A model generated the notes under the pieces. The model was not told where the DNA came from. It saw only the letters and a program-made list of their open reading frames with translations, and did not search any database. From Leucobacter sp. UBA1945 (GTDB lineage Bacteria; Actinomycetota; Actinomycetes; Actinomycetales; Microbacteriaceae): 20,909 nt of DNA. Shown here piece by piece: positions 1 through 5,951 of the stretch (its first letter is position 1; every line of letters begins with the position of its first letter). A program made the translations under genes and the position numbers. The stretch spans positions 1-20,909 of the forward strand of contig DDEV01000093.1 of assembly GCA_002336855.1 (NCBI GenBank), given 5' to 3'.

Positions 1-1192
1 CCGCGGTCAGCACGAACGCCCAGCTGAAGCCTGCTAGGTCGACGACGAGGCCAGCGAGCGCCGGGCCGAGCACCCCGCCGAGATCGCTCGCCATCGAGTA
101 TGCCGCGACCGGGCCGCCGCCGCGGCGCTTCGCGAGCACGTCTGCGAGCACCGCCTGCTGGCCCGGGTTCGCGAGCGCCGATCCGGCTCCCGCAACGAGC
201 ATGATCGCGCCGAGCACCCATAGCGACGGCGCGACTCCCATCGCGGCGTACGCCACGGCAAGTATCGACAGCCCCACGACGAGCATGGGCTTGCGGCCGA
301 TCGTGTCGGTCCAGCGGCCGGCGGGAAAGATGAAGACCGCGTTTCCTGCGGCATAGGCGGCGAGGATCCACGCGGCCATCGTCGCGTCACCGCCGAAGGT
401 GACCGCAACCAACAGCGGAATCAGCGAGACGCGCACCCCGTACGACGCCCACCCGAAGCTGAACACCGAGAACAGCAGCGTGCGAAACAGCGGCACGAGC
501 ATCGCCCGCTTCAGACTCAGATCAGTATCGGCATCTGCGCTGATGTCTGGCCTGCCCCGAGCGCCCTTTGCCCCCGGAGTGCCGGGCGCACCGGCTGCCT
601 GCGATCCTCGAAGCGCAATCGCCACGATCGCGGCCGCAACCAGCAGGGTGAAGAAATAGAAGACAAACGGGGCGCGAAGGCCGAACACCGCGACGACGCC
701 ACCGAGCACCGGGCCGAAGAGCCCGCCGAGCAAAAAACCGGCAGCGTTGAGGCTCGCGACTCGTCCGCGAGACTCGACCGGGCTGACCTTCGCGAGCAGC
801 GCGGTTGCCGCAACCGTGAACAGGGTCGAGCCGATGCCTCCGGCGCCCCGCAGCAGAACGAACTGCGGGTAGTTTGCGGCGAGCGCCGCGGCACCGGTCG
901 AGACGGCGACGATCAGAATGCCGATGGTGTAGGTGCGGCGCTCACCCATGCGCGCGACCGCCCAGCCCGCGAGGGGCGCAGAGACGAGTCGCATGAGCGC
1001 GAAGGCGCTGACGATCGCCGACGCGGCGAAGTTCGACACCCCGAATTCGAGCGCGAACTGCGGAATCGCAGGGGCGACGACGCCGTAGCCGAGCGCGACC
1101 GCGAATCCGCCCGCAACGAGCGCCCACACCTCGAATGGCAGGGGAGTTCTCGCGGGTTTCGGTGTCTTTGCGGGGTTCGCGGGTGTCGTCAC
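1..1192 (-). CDS. MFS transporter, probable drug efflux pump (3' end outside window)
   Basis: Translating the minus strand from a GTG at 1192 gives one open frame to the left edge (397 codons), beginning MTTPANPAKT. It has about 11 clear hydrophobic helices and the start of a twelfth (AGFSWAFVLTA at the edge), so only the last few dozen residues are missing. The two MFS loop motifs are visible: GWAVARMGERR between TM2 and TM3 and AGRWTDTIGRK between TM8 and TM9. A hydrophilic linker rich in Gly, Ala and Asp separates the two six-helix halves. The family moves small molecules by proton antiport in the inner membrane; the substrate cannot be read here. The gene lies 48 bp downstream of an AraC/GyrI-type regulator on the same strand, which suggests regulated multidrug export (inference). 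No Shine-Dalgarno precedes the GTG; a TAGACT box six bases upstream suggests a leaderless transcript. An ATG at 1196 is in another frame. Confidence 0.88.
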   Translation of the reverse strand, partial: MTTPANPAKTPKPARTPLPFEVWALVAGGFAVALGYGVVAPAIPQFALEFGVSNFAASAIVSAFALMRLVSAPLAGWAVARMGERRTYTIGILIVAVSTGAAALAANYPQFVLLRGAGGIGSTLFTVAATALLAKVSPVESRGRVASLNAAGFLLGGLFGPVLGGVVAVFGLRAPFVFYFFTLLVAAAIVAIALRGSQAAGAPGTPGAKGARGRPDISADADTDLSLKRAMLVPLFRTLLFSVFSFGWASYGVRVSLIPLLVAVTFGGDATMAAWILAAYAAGNAVFIFPAGRWTDTIGRKPMLVVGLSILAVAYAAMGVAPSLWVLGAIMLVAGAGSALANPGQQAVLADVLAKRRGGGPVAAYSMASDLGGVLGPALAGLVVDLAGFSWAFVLTA

Positions 1193-1198
1193 CCATTG

Positions 1199-1204
1199 AG
1201 TCTA
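1199..1204 (-). promoter_or_regulatory. Possible -10 box of a leaderless promoter for the MFS gene
   Basis: The minus strand reads TAGACT, then six bases, then the GTG start. This matches the TANNNT -10 pattern of actinobacterial leaderless genes, and no ribosome binding site lies upstream. No convincing -35 was seen. The same layout occurs at 4145-4150 and 5272-5277. Confidence 0.35.
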
Positions 1205-1240
1205 GGGCGGCTCAGCTATCCGCAGGTTCGCCGCCCCCGC

Positions 1241-2107
1241 TCACGCGTGCTCGACTGGCAACCAGAGTTCGGTTGTCGCGGTGCTGAAGTCTTCAGTGCG
1301 GTCAAGGATTGCGACGATCGACGGACCTGGGCGCAGGCGCCAGGGGTTCGACGGGAACCATTCGGAGGCCGTTGCCGCGTAGGTGACTTGCAGCGCGGCC
1401 GGGTAGGGCCCGCTGTTGCGGAACACTGCCCACGTGCCACTGGGAACCTCGATCACATGGAGATCTTCGGGGGCCGTCGTGGTTGCGTCGAGGGCGACGC
1501 CGTGCAGATAGGTGAGTTCGCTCCCTTCGGCGTAGTCAGGGTCGACGTCGGCGCTCACCTGAAGCAGGCCCGCCGGCTCTGTGTTTGCGAGCGCTTTCAG
1601 CCGAGCGTGTTCGCTCATGGGCAGCGAAGCGATGTGCGCTTCGATCTGAGAGTTCGGCCCCTCGTGAACAAGCCGCACGCGAGCGGCGTGGCCCACGAGC
1701 TGAAACGCCGGCCGGTCGGTAATTCTGGTATCCATTGAAGTGTTTCCTTCTACGATGAGGCGGAGCCTTAGTTGCGGTTGCGATCGAAGGGGGCCGCCAT
1801 TGCTTCGCACGTCAGCGGGGCTTGCCCCGTGCACGGATCGAAAGGCTCGCCCAAAGGCCTCCGTGGATCCATAGCCGAATCGCACGGCAATGTCGAGCAG
1901 CGGGACACCCGCGACCACGTCTGCCGCGGCTACGGTCATTCGCCGTCGTCGAACATACTCAGACAGTGGCATTCCCGTGAGCGACGAGAACATTCGTCGC
2001 AGGTGGTACTCGGTAGTGCCGAGCGTGCCGGCCAAAGCCGCGATCTCGAGATCTTCTGACAGGTGCGCTTCGACGAAGTCGATCAGTCTGTTGAGTTCAG
2101 TAATCAC
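1241..2107 (-). CDS. AraC-family regulator with GyrI-like ligand-binding domain
   Basis: The protein has 288 aa. Residues about 1-100 form the AraC-type double helix-turn-helix: LAGTLGTTEYHLRRMF is the first HTH, and DIAVRFGYGSTEAFGRAF with VHGASPADVR is the conserved second half. Residues about 125-288 look like the GyrI-like/BmrR effector-binding fold (ITDRPAFQLVGHAARVRL; YLHGVALDA; a late PSGTWAVFRNSGPYP block). The expected role is to sense a small, often hydrophobic or cationic, ligand and activate transcription. The start is a GTG at 2107 preceded on the minus strand by GGGAGG at a short spacing. The MFS gene follows 48 bp downstream on the same strand, so it is the natural target (inference from position). 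The domain order, HTH first and effector domain second, is normal for this subfamily. Confidence 0.9.
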   Translation of the reverse strand: MITELNRLIDFVEAHLSEDLEIAALAGTLGTTEYHLRRMFSSLTGMPLSEYVRRRRMTVAAADVVAGVPLLDIAVRFGYGSTEAFGRAFRSVHGASPADVRSNGGPLRSQPQLRLRLIVEGNTSMDTRITDRPAFQLVGHAARVRLVHEGPNSQIEAHIASLPMSEHARLKALANTEPAGLLQVSADVDPDYAEGSELTYLHGVALDATTTAPEDLHVIEVPSGTWAVFRNSGPYPAALQVTYAATASEWFPSNPWRLRPGPSIVAILDRTEDFSTATTELWLPVEHA

Positions 2108-2390
2108 GATGCCTCCCTTCGACTTCGATCCTGACGGCCGGGCGAGGCCGGTGCCCGATAGTTCGGGTTCGATCTGATCGGCTCATCTCACCGGTCTCGT
2201 TCAACCCGCATCATCTGTTGCTGCGGCGACCGAGCCGTCGCGCCAAGGTTCTTCCCGAGTGCCAGGTCATTTCAACATGTTAGAGTCCAGCCACGGCGCG
2301 TTCGCAATCGCTCGGAGCCTCCACACCCTTTGAGATGCCCGGGCCAACAGGCGAGGGCGCGTAGACACGAGCGATGAAGCGAACCTGACG
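2108..2390. promoter_or_regulatory. Divergent intergenic region between regulator and hydrolase
   Basis: These 283 bases hold no convincing ORF or RNA gene. They must contain the upstream regions of the minus-strand AraC gene and the plus-strand hydrolase. A TAGAGT at 2281-2286 could be a -10 for the hydrolase, but no good -35 lies at the right distance. No clear operator palindrome was found. Confidence 0.4.
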
Positions 2391-3554
2391 ATGCCACTCG
2401 GATACATCATTACGGTGACGATTGCGGCATGGTGCACCTTCTTCGCCTGCGTAGCACCCCGGCGCCCAAATCTGTTGGCGAAGTCGAGCTGGTTCTTCGG
2501 AATGATCATCAATGAAGTGCCATTCCTCGCAGTGTATTTCTTGGTTGCGGCTACGGTTCTCACAGCCTGGGAAGGTGATCTGGACAGCGCAGTAGGCAAG
2601 TTCGCACTCATCTACTGCGGCATGGTTGTGCTCGGCCTCGCCATCGTCGCCTGGCGCGGGGTGCGCAGCGACCGGGTCGTCGCACGAGCACTGGACCAAG
2701 GGCTGGCAAGTGGCTGGCGAAGCCGCGTGACGGCGCCGCTGCCGCGGCATCGCCAGTGGCTTCGCATACTCGTCTTTCCGTTTCTGCGGTCGAGACGGGG
2801 AGTGGAGCGTATCAAGAACATCTCATACGGCGATGCTGGGCGCAGCAATCTGCTCGACATCTACCGGTGCCGCGATACTCCCAGCGGCGCGCCGGTGATG
2901 GTCTACTTTCATGGAGGCGGCTTCACCACGGGGCGAAAAAGCCGAGAGGCGCGACCCCTGCTGACGCGGCTCGCGAGTCGCGGCTGGGTCTGCATTAGTG
3001 CGAACTATCGACTGCGCCCAGAAACCCAGTATCCGGGGCATCAGATCGACGCGAACAAGGTGATCGCGTGGGCGCGCGAACACGGCCACGCATACGGCAT
3101 GGATCCGACGCGGTTGTTCGTCGCTGGCAGTTCGGCAGGGGCGAATCTGGCAGGCCTCTGCGCGTTTACGCCGAACGACCCGAAGTTTCAACCCGGCTTC
3201 GAGCATGTCGACACTGAGATCACCGGTGCGGTGCTGCTATACGGCTATTACGGGCACTACTTCGGCGAGGCACCGACACGGCCGCCCTCTGTGCTGCAAC
3301 CGCAGACCCACTTCACCGGTCGCACGCCGCCTCTGTTCATCGCGCACGGAACCAGCGACGGCTGGGGAACCGTGGAGGCGGCCAGGGATTTCACGAGTTT
3401 GGTGAGCTGCGGAGGGCGCAACACCGTGGTGTATGTCGAGCTCCCAGGAGGTCAGCACTCCTTCGATGTGTTCTCGTCGGCGAGGTTTGAGGCAGTAGTC
3501 GACGGGATTGAAGCTTTCACCGGATCGGTCTTAGTCGATCGCGGGAGCCTGTAG
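2391..3554 (+). CDS. Membrane-anchored alpha/beta hydrolase, HSL-type esterase/lipase
   Basis: The protein has 387 aa. The first about 95 residues contain three hydrophobic helices (IITVTIAAWCTFFACV, VPFLAVYFLVAATVLTAW, KFALIYCGMVVLGLAIVAW) before the catalytic domain. The catalytic domain shows the hormone-sensitive-lipase signature VMVYFHGGGF (oxyanion hole), the nucleophile elbow AGSSAGANLAG (GxSxG), a probable acid in HGTSDGWGT and a probable catalytic histidine in PGGQHSFDVF. It likely hydrolyses short-chain carboxyl esters at the membrane; the substrate is unknown. The N-terminal membrane portion is absent from most soluble HSL esterases. No good Shine-Dalgarno precedes the ATG, so the start is less certain than the rest. 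The stop lies 30 bp before the tRNA-derived attachment site, so the prophage inserted just behind this host gene. Confidence 0.87.
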   Translation: MPLGYIITVTIAAWCTFFACVAPRRPNLLAKSSWFFGMIINEVPFLAVYFLVAATVLTAWEGDLDSAVGKFALIYCGMVVLGLAIVAWRGVRSDRVVARALDQGLASGWRSRVTAPLPRHRQWLRILVFPFLRSRRGVERIKNISYGDAGRSNLLDIYRCRDTPSGAPVMVYFHGGGFTTGRKSREARPLLTRLASRGWVCISANYRLRPETQYPGHQIDANKVIAWAREHGHAYGMDPTRLFVAGSSAGANLAGLCAFTPNDPKFQPGFEHVDTEITGAVLLYGYYGHYFGEAPTRPPSVLQPQTHFTGRTPPLFIAHGTSDGWGTVEAARDFTSLVSCGGRNTVVYVELPGGQHSFDVFSSARFEAVVDGIEAFTGSVLVDRGSL

Positions 3555-3584
3555 CCGAGCGAAGTTCGAACCTCGCCAGTTCAG

Positions 3585-3604
3585 TGCCCCCGGTAGGATT
3601 CGAA
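3585..3604 (-). repeat. Prophage attachment site core: 3' end of a tRNA gene
   Basis: On the minus strand this reads as the end of a tRNA: T-loop TTCGAAT (3604-3598), T-stem 3' strand CCTAC (3597-3593), acceptor 3' strand CGGGGGC (3592-3586) and discriminator A (3585), with no encoded CCA. The 5' side of the T-stem should read GTAGG but is GGGGT, and no D-arm or anticodon arm follows. It is therefore a 3' fragment, not a tRNA. Identity stops exactly toward the phage side, as expected for a phage that integrated into a tRNA 3' end and displaced the original gene. The rebuilt, intact tRNA should sit at the other end of the prophage, outside the window. Confidence 0.75.
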
Positions 3605-3699
3605 ACCCCGTAACGTCCTTGCGTTGCGGTGACTTCGTTGAAAATACGCCGTTGTTGGGGGTCGTAAAGGGTCGTGAAGTGGCGCTGTGGATTATCGAG

Positions 3700-3720
3700 T
3701 GTGGGCAAAATGTGGGCAAA
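3700..3720. repeat. Tandem TGTGGGCAAA repeat near the attachment site
   Basis: TGTGGGCAAA occurs at 3700-3709 and again at 3711-3720, an 11-bp period, about 100 bp inside the prophage. Tandem short repeats at this distance from an attachment core are typical of integrase arm-type binding sites. No integrase is visible to support this, so the role is a guess. Confidence 0.4.
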
Positions 3721-3770
3721 CGATAGTTGCCCCGGAGCCCAATGTCAGGGGCACGGCGTAACCTCCCCTC

Positions 3771-3786
3771 CCGATAGCGATATCGG
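3771..3786. promoter_or_regulatory. Short inverted repeat upstream of accessory cassette (possible operator)
   Basis: CCGATA and TATCGG form perfect 6-bp arms around GCGA, ending just inside the ribosome binding site GGAAGGA of the gene at 3802. The position suits an operator or a small RNA hairpin that affects translation. The arms are short and the element could be chance. Confidence 0.3.
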
Positions 3787-3801
3787 AAGGACGGTGCACA
3801 C

Positions 3802-4152
3802 ATGAGCTGGCGCGATGCAGAGAAATCGACTGAGCGTGAGCGCATGCCGTACATGCAGATCGCCCCCGATCAGTGGATCGTGATCCGTGAATCCCTCGAG
3901 CGTCCGAAAGCGATCATCCAACTCGTGACTGCGCGCGATCAGACCGAGAAGTACTTTCTCTTCACCTGGCATCTCGACCCCGCCAGACGCAGGCTGCACG
4001 GCATGTACGACACGCTCGAAGAGACGAACCGTGAAGTGTCGTGGCCGCGTCCGAAGAACACCGTCCCGGGCATGCCAGATCAAATGCGGCAACCAAACCC
4101 GAATCAGTATCGTACTTCGCACGACACGGACCCTGGGCGAGGCGTAGGCTGA
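3802..4152 (+). CDS. Hypothetical phage accessory protein
   Basis: The protein has 116 aa; I do not recognise its family. Residues about 17-85 look like a compact folded domain with alternating hydrophobic strands (IVIRESL, AIIQLVTARD, KYFLFTWHL, RRLHGMYDTLEE). The last 35 residues are polar and rich in Pro, Asn and Gln, so probably disordered. No Cys, membrane segment or signal peptide is present. The ATG is preceded by GGAAGGA at a 10-base spacing; an internal ATG at 3844 is an alternative with a poorer site. It is the first gene of the plus-strand cassette at the prophage edge. Its last codons contain the apparent -10 box of the SRAP gene, which starts five bases after its stop. Confidence 0.7.
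   Translation: MSWRDAEKSTERERMPYMQIAPDQWIVIRESLERPKAIIQLVTARDQTEKYFLFTWHLDPARRRLHGMYDTLEETNREVSWPRPKNTVPGMPDQMRQPNPNQYRTSHDTDPGRGVG
4145..4150 (+). promoter_or_regulatory. Possible -10 box of a leaderless promoter for the SRAP gene
   Basis: TAGGCT is followed by six bases and then the ATG at 4157, and no Shine-Dalgarno lies in between. An ACGACA 18 bp upstream is a possible -35 (4 of 6 matches to TTGACA). This would let the SRAP gene and its coupled partner be expressed from a dormant prophage. Confidence 0.4.
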
Positions 4153-4156
4153 CGAC

Positions 4157-4822
4157 ATGTGCGCTTCATACGGCCTCGGTGGCGGGCCATACGGTGAACT
4201 CGGACTGAGCCCCCTCGACCAGCGCGAGAACAAAGTGCTGCTGAACGAGTGGGCTGCGGAGTGGAGCGGGCGCGCCAACACAACCCGCCACAGCAAGAAG
4301 GGCGTGAACCTCAACCCGGTGATCTACGTCGATAGCGATGACCGCGCACTCGAGCTTGCATGGTGGTGGTTTCACCAGGGCGGACAACCCGCAAAGTACA
4401 CCGCATTCAACTCACGCGATGACGCATTACTGACGAAATGGCGGACCGGCTTCCAGCACCGAGCGCTGCTCCCGGCTACCTGGTACAACGAGGGCAAGAA
4501 ACGATGGAGCCTGCCTAGCGGCGAGCTTTTCGCGCTGGCCGCGATCCTCTCGCCGCGCACGCTGACTGATGGAGGCACCGGGCTCGCGTACTCGCTCGTG
4601 ACGCGCGAAGGCATCGGCGCGGCGTCGAGCGTCGTTACCTCACGCGGCGATAGCCGGATGCCACTCGCACTCCCACGCGAGCTGCACGATGAATGGCTCA
4701 GCCCAACCCGCCCGGGCGACGAGAGCCTGGTGCGCAAGGTGCAGCAAGGGTCACGTGAGATCTCCCTCGCGATGACCACGACACCTCCAACAGAGCAACC
4801 CGAGCAGCCAGCCCGCTTCTGA
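4157..4822 (+). CDS. SRAP-domain protein (HMCES/YedK family), abasic-site crosslinking
   Basis: The protein has 221 aa. SRAP proteins react with abasic sites in single-stranded DNA through Cys2 to form a protective thiazolidine crosslink. Visible here: Cys2 directly after Met1; the FNSR block (N85, R87), matching the family NARSE motif; LLPATWYNE, whose E112 aligns with the glutamate of the PADGFYEW motif; FALAAI matching the family FAFAGLW strand; and SRMPLALP matching HDRMPVIL. In that last block the position of the family's catalytic histidine appears to be Asp165 (GDSRMP), an unusual change. The C-terminal about 20 residues are a Pro/Gln-rich tail. Cys2 is the first residue exposed if Met1 is removed, which fixes the start. 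In a prophage it could protect phage or host DNA during damage (inference). It overlaps the next gene by TGATG. Confidence 0.87.
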   Translation: MCASYGLGGGPYGELGLSPLDQRENKVLLNEWAAEWSGRANTTRHSKKGVNLNPVIYVDSDDRALELAWWWFHQGGQPAKYTAFNSRDDALLTKWRTGFQHRALLPATWYNEGKKRWSLPSGELFALAAILSPRTLTDGGTGLAYSLVTREGIGAASSVVTSRGDSRMPLALPRELHDEWLSPTRPGDESLVRKVQQGSREISLAMTTTPPTEQPEQPARF

Positions 4823-5016
4823 TGCATCCCGAAGAGCGCGCGATCTTCATCGCCGAACTGGTCAGCGAAGGCTACTCTCGGGTCGAGATTTCTGTCATCC
4901 TCGGCGAAGAATGGATCACCCCATACCGCTGCCCCTACTGCGGTGAGGGTTGGTTGTGCCGCTGGGAGTGGTGGCTGGAATGCTCGAAATGCAACCAGTT
5001 CGTGCTACCGGCGTGA
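4822..5016 (+). CDS. Small zinc-ribbon protein coupled to the SRAP gene
   Basis: The protein has 64 aa. Its start overlaps the SRAP stop (TGATG), which indicates translational coupling; no separate ribosome binding site is seen. Residues 37-57 carry two cysteine pairs, CPYC and CSKC, with a fifth Cys at 46, so a treble-clef or ribbon zinc site is likely. The first 30 residues (AELVSEGYSRVEISVILG) resemble a short helix-turn-helix of the kind found before zinc ribbons in small DNA-binding proteins. The segment between the cysteine pairs is very rich in Trp. The function is unknown; sharing a transcript with SRAP suggests a DNA-related role. Its 3' end overlaps the convergent gene at 5005 by 12 bp. 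Confidence 0.7.
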   Translation: MHPEERAIFIAELVSEGYSRVEISVILGEEWITPYRCPYCGEGWLCRWEWWLECSKCNQFVLPA

Positions 5017-5265
5017 GGGTGTCAGTAGCTTCACTGTCCCACCCAGAGCGGCCGCGATAAAGATCGCTGGAAGAACCATAGACGTCAGAGGTCCCCAAAG
5101 TGCGGCCGTGAAAACGGTTCCGATCGAACCGGGCTCGGAGGCGTCCACATTGGCGATGGTCTCTGCACCGTGCGCTGTGACCATCGGACCGATCACCCAA
5201 TAGAGAAGTGCCGCTATGCCCCCACAGAACACCCACCAAACGATCACGGCAATAAAAAGACGCAT
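5005..5265 (-). CDS. Small two-TM membrane protein, probable prophage moron
   Basis: The protein has 86 aa with two hydrophobic helices, about residues 3-28 (IAVIVWWVFCGGIAALLYW) and 54-78 (TAALWGPLTSMVLPAIFIAAAL), joined by a short acidic loop and ending in a basic tail. No known family is recognised. It lies beyond the strong late terminator (5299-5333) on the same strand as the late operon. It has no Shine-Dalgarno, but TAAGAT sits exactly six bases before the ATG, so it probably has its own leaderless transcript. A membrane protein transcribed independently at the end of the late operon fits a lysogenic-conversion or superinfection-exclusion role (inference); a third lysis component is the alternative. 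Its end overlaps the convergent zinc-ribbon gene by 12 bp. Confidence 0.6.
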   Translation of the reverse strand: MRLFIAVIVWWVFCGGIAALLYWVIGPMVTAHGAETIANVDASEPGSIGTVFTAALWGPLTSMVLPAIFIAAALGGTVKLLTPSRR

Positions 5266-5271
5266 GCCTGG

Positions 5272-5277
5272 ATCTTA
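5272..5277 (-). promoter_or_regulatory. Possible -10 box of a leaderless promoter for the membrane moron
   Basis: The minus strand reads TAAGAT, then six bases, then the ATG at 5265. It lies directly downstream of the late terminator, so the gene would need its own promoter. No strong -35 is visible. Confidence 0.4.
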
Positions 5278-5298
5278 GGGCACTGGAAACGGAGAAAG

Positions 5299-5333
5299 GC
5301 GCCCCGCTCAATTCCGAAGAATGAGCGGGGCGC
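5299..5333 (-). terminator. Late-operon terminator hairpin
   Basis: GCGCCCCGCTCA (5299-5310) and TGAGCGGGGCGC (5322-5333) are perfect 12-bp arms around an 11-base loop. On the minus strand the stem is followed by CTTTCTCC and GTTT, a weak U-rich tract. It lies 15 bp past the stop of the last lysis gene (5348), where the late operon should end. Confidence 0.75.
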
Positions 5334-5347
5334 AAAGCGTTTCAGTT

Positions 5348-5647
5348 TCAGTGGAGGCCGTATCGGCCTTCGACCTCAGAGGCCGACTTGCGAAGTAGCG
5401 CATAGGCCGCCTGAGTAACGACGATGGCGAGCAGAATCAGCCACGGCCAACCCGGCAGTGTATCGCCGGTCACTAGGTAGTAAAAGCCGAGCACGACGAG
5501 GCCGAGCATGATCGAAGTTACGATCGCGACGAGGCGCTTCGAGCCGGGCTTCCAGCCCGGGTGATTGATGATGGCGATCGCGAACGGTGCGAAGAACGCG
5601 AGCAGCGTCAGCACACCGGCCGGGATCGCGGGAATAACGATCTCCAT
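5348..5647 (-). CDS. Holin-like membrane protein
   Basis: The protein has 99 aa and three predicted membrane helices: about residues 8-28 (AGVLTLLAFFAPFAIAII), 40-60 (LVAIVTSIMLGLVVLGFYYLV) and 67-86 (WPWLILLAIVVTQAAYALL). A short charged tail (RKSASEVEGR) follows. Size, topology and position directly after the endolysin and another membrane protein fit a phage holin, which opens the inner membrane at the end of the lytic cycle. It has a strong ribosome binding site (AAGGAG, 7 bases before the ATG). It is the last gene before the terminator. The family is not certain, because holins are recognised more by context than by sequence. Confidence 0.7.
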   Translation of the reverse strand: MEIVIPAIPAGVLTLLAFFAPFAIAIINHPGWKPGSKRLVAIVTSIMLGLVVLGFYYLVTGDTLPGWPWLILLAIVVTQAAYALLRKSASEVEGRYGLH

Positions 5648-5657
5648 GGGTTTCTCC

Positions 5658-5951
5658 TTATCGTGGGAGGTCGGATGGCCAGGGCGGCAGTGGTATGCCG
5701 TGCTCGGCCATGTGGTCGCGTTGGATACCGATGAAGCCGCGGTAGCCCTTCACCAGATGCTCGAGCTCGTCGAGTCGTTTATCGGTGCGCTCTCGGTAGC
5801 GAGAGAGCTCTTCCTGCAGCTGGTCGACAAGCTTGTCCTCGGCGACCTCGACGTCGCTTTTGCGTTTGAGTCGAGCGCCGACGAGGGTGCCAATCAGACC
5901 CGCTGCGGGCACGGTGATCGTGATAAGCGAGATCCAGAATGTTTCGCTCAT
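5658..5951 (-). CDS. Single-TM coiled-coil protein of the lysis cassette (possible holin or antiholin)
   Basis: The protein has 97 aa. One hydrophobic helix spans residues about 5-26 (FWISLITITVPAAGLIGTLVGA). It is followed by a basic patch (RLKRKS) and a long charged helix, residues about 33-70 (AEDKLVDQLQEELSRYRERT), that looks like a coiled coil, then a Pro-rich end (PLPPWPSDLP). This layout is common for small membrane proteins beside actinophage endolysins, which act as a second holin, antiholin or membrane tether. Its ATG overlaps the endolysin stop (ATGA, 5948-5951), so translation is coupled. Confidence 0.65.
   Translation of the reverse strand: MSETFWISLITITVPAAGLIGTLVGARLKRKSDVEVAEDKLVDQLQEELSRYRERTDKRLDELEHLVKGYRGFIGIQRDHMAEHGIPLPPWPSDLPR

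Larger units (their letters stand above)
3555..3801. other. Host-prophage junction region without a gene
   Basis: These 247 bases hold the tRNA-like attachment core (3585-3604), a tandem 10-bp repeat (3700-3720), a short inverted repeat (3771-3786) and the ribosome binding site of the next gene. Reading both strands I see no integrase, excisionase or other coding region. Confidence 0.6.

Noticed and set aside
942..1196. Separate small minus-strand ORF starting with ATG at 1196
   Set aside because: It is Arg-rich and in another frame from the clear MFS protein that covers the same bases.
3585..3660. A complete tRNA gene on the minus strand
   Set aside because: The T-stem 5' strand (GGGGT) does not pair with CCTAC, and there is no anticodon or D-arm. 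It is only a 3' fragment.
3728..3753. TGCCCC/GGGGCA inverted repeat as a terminator
   Set aside because: Six-bp arms with a 14-base loop and no U-tract; not distinguishable from chance.
3605..3801. Integrase or its remnant near the attachment site
   Set aside because: No recombinase motif or long frame in either direction; the integrase should be at the other prophage end.
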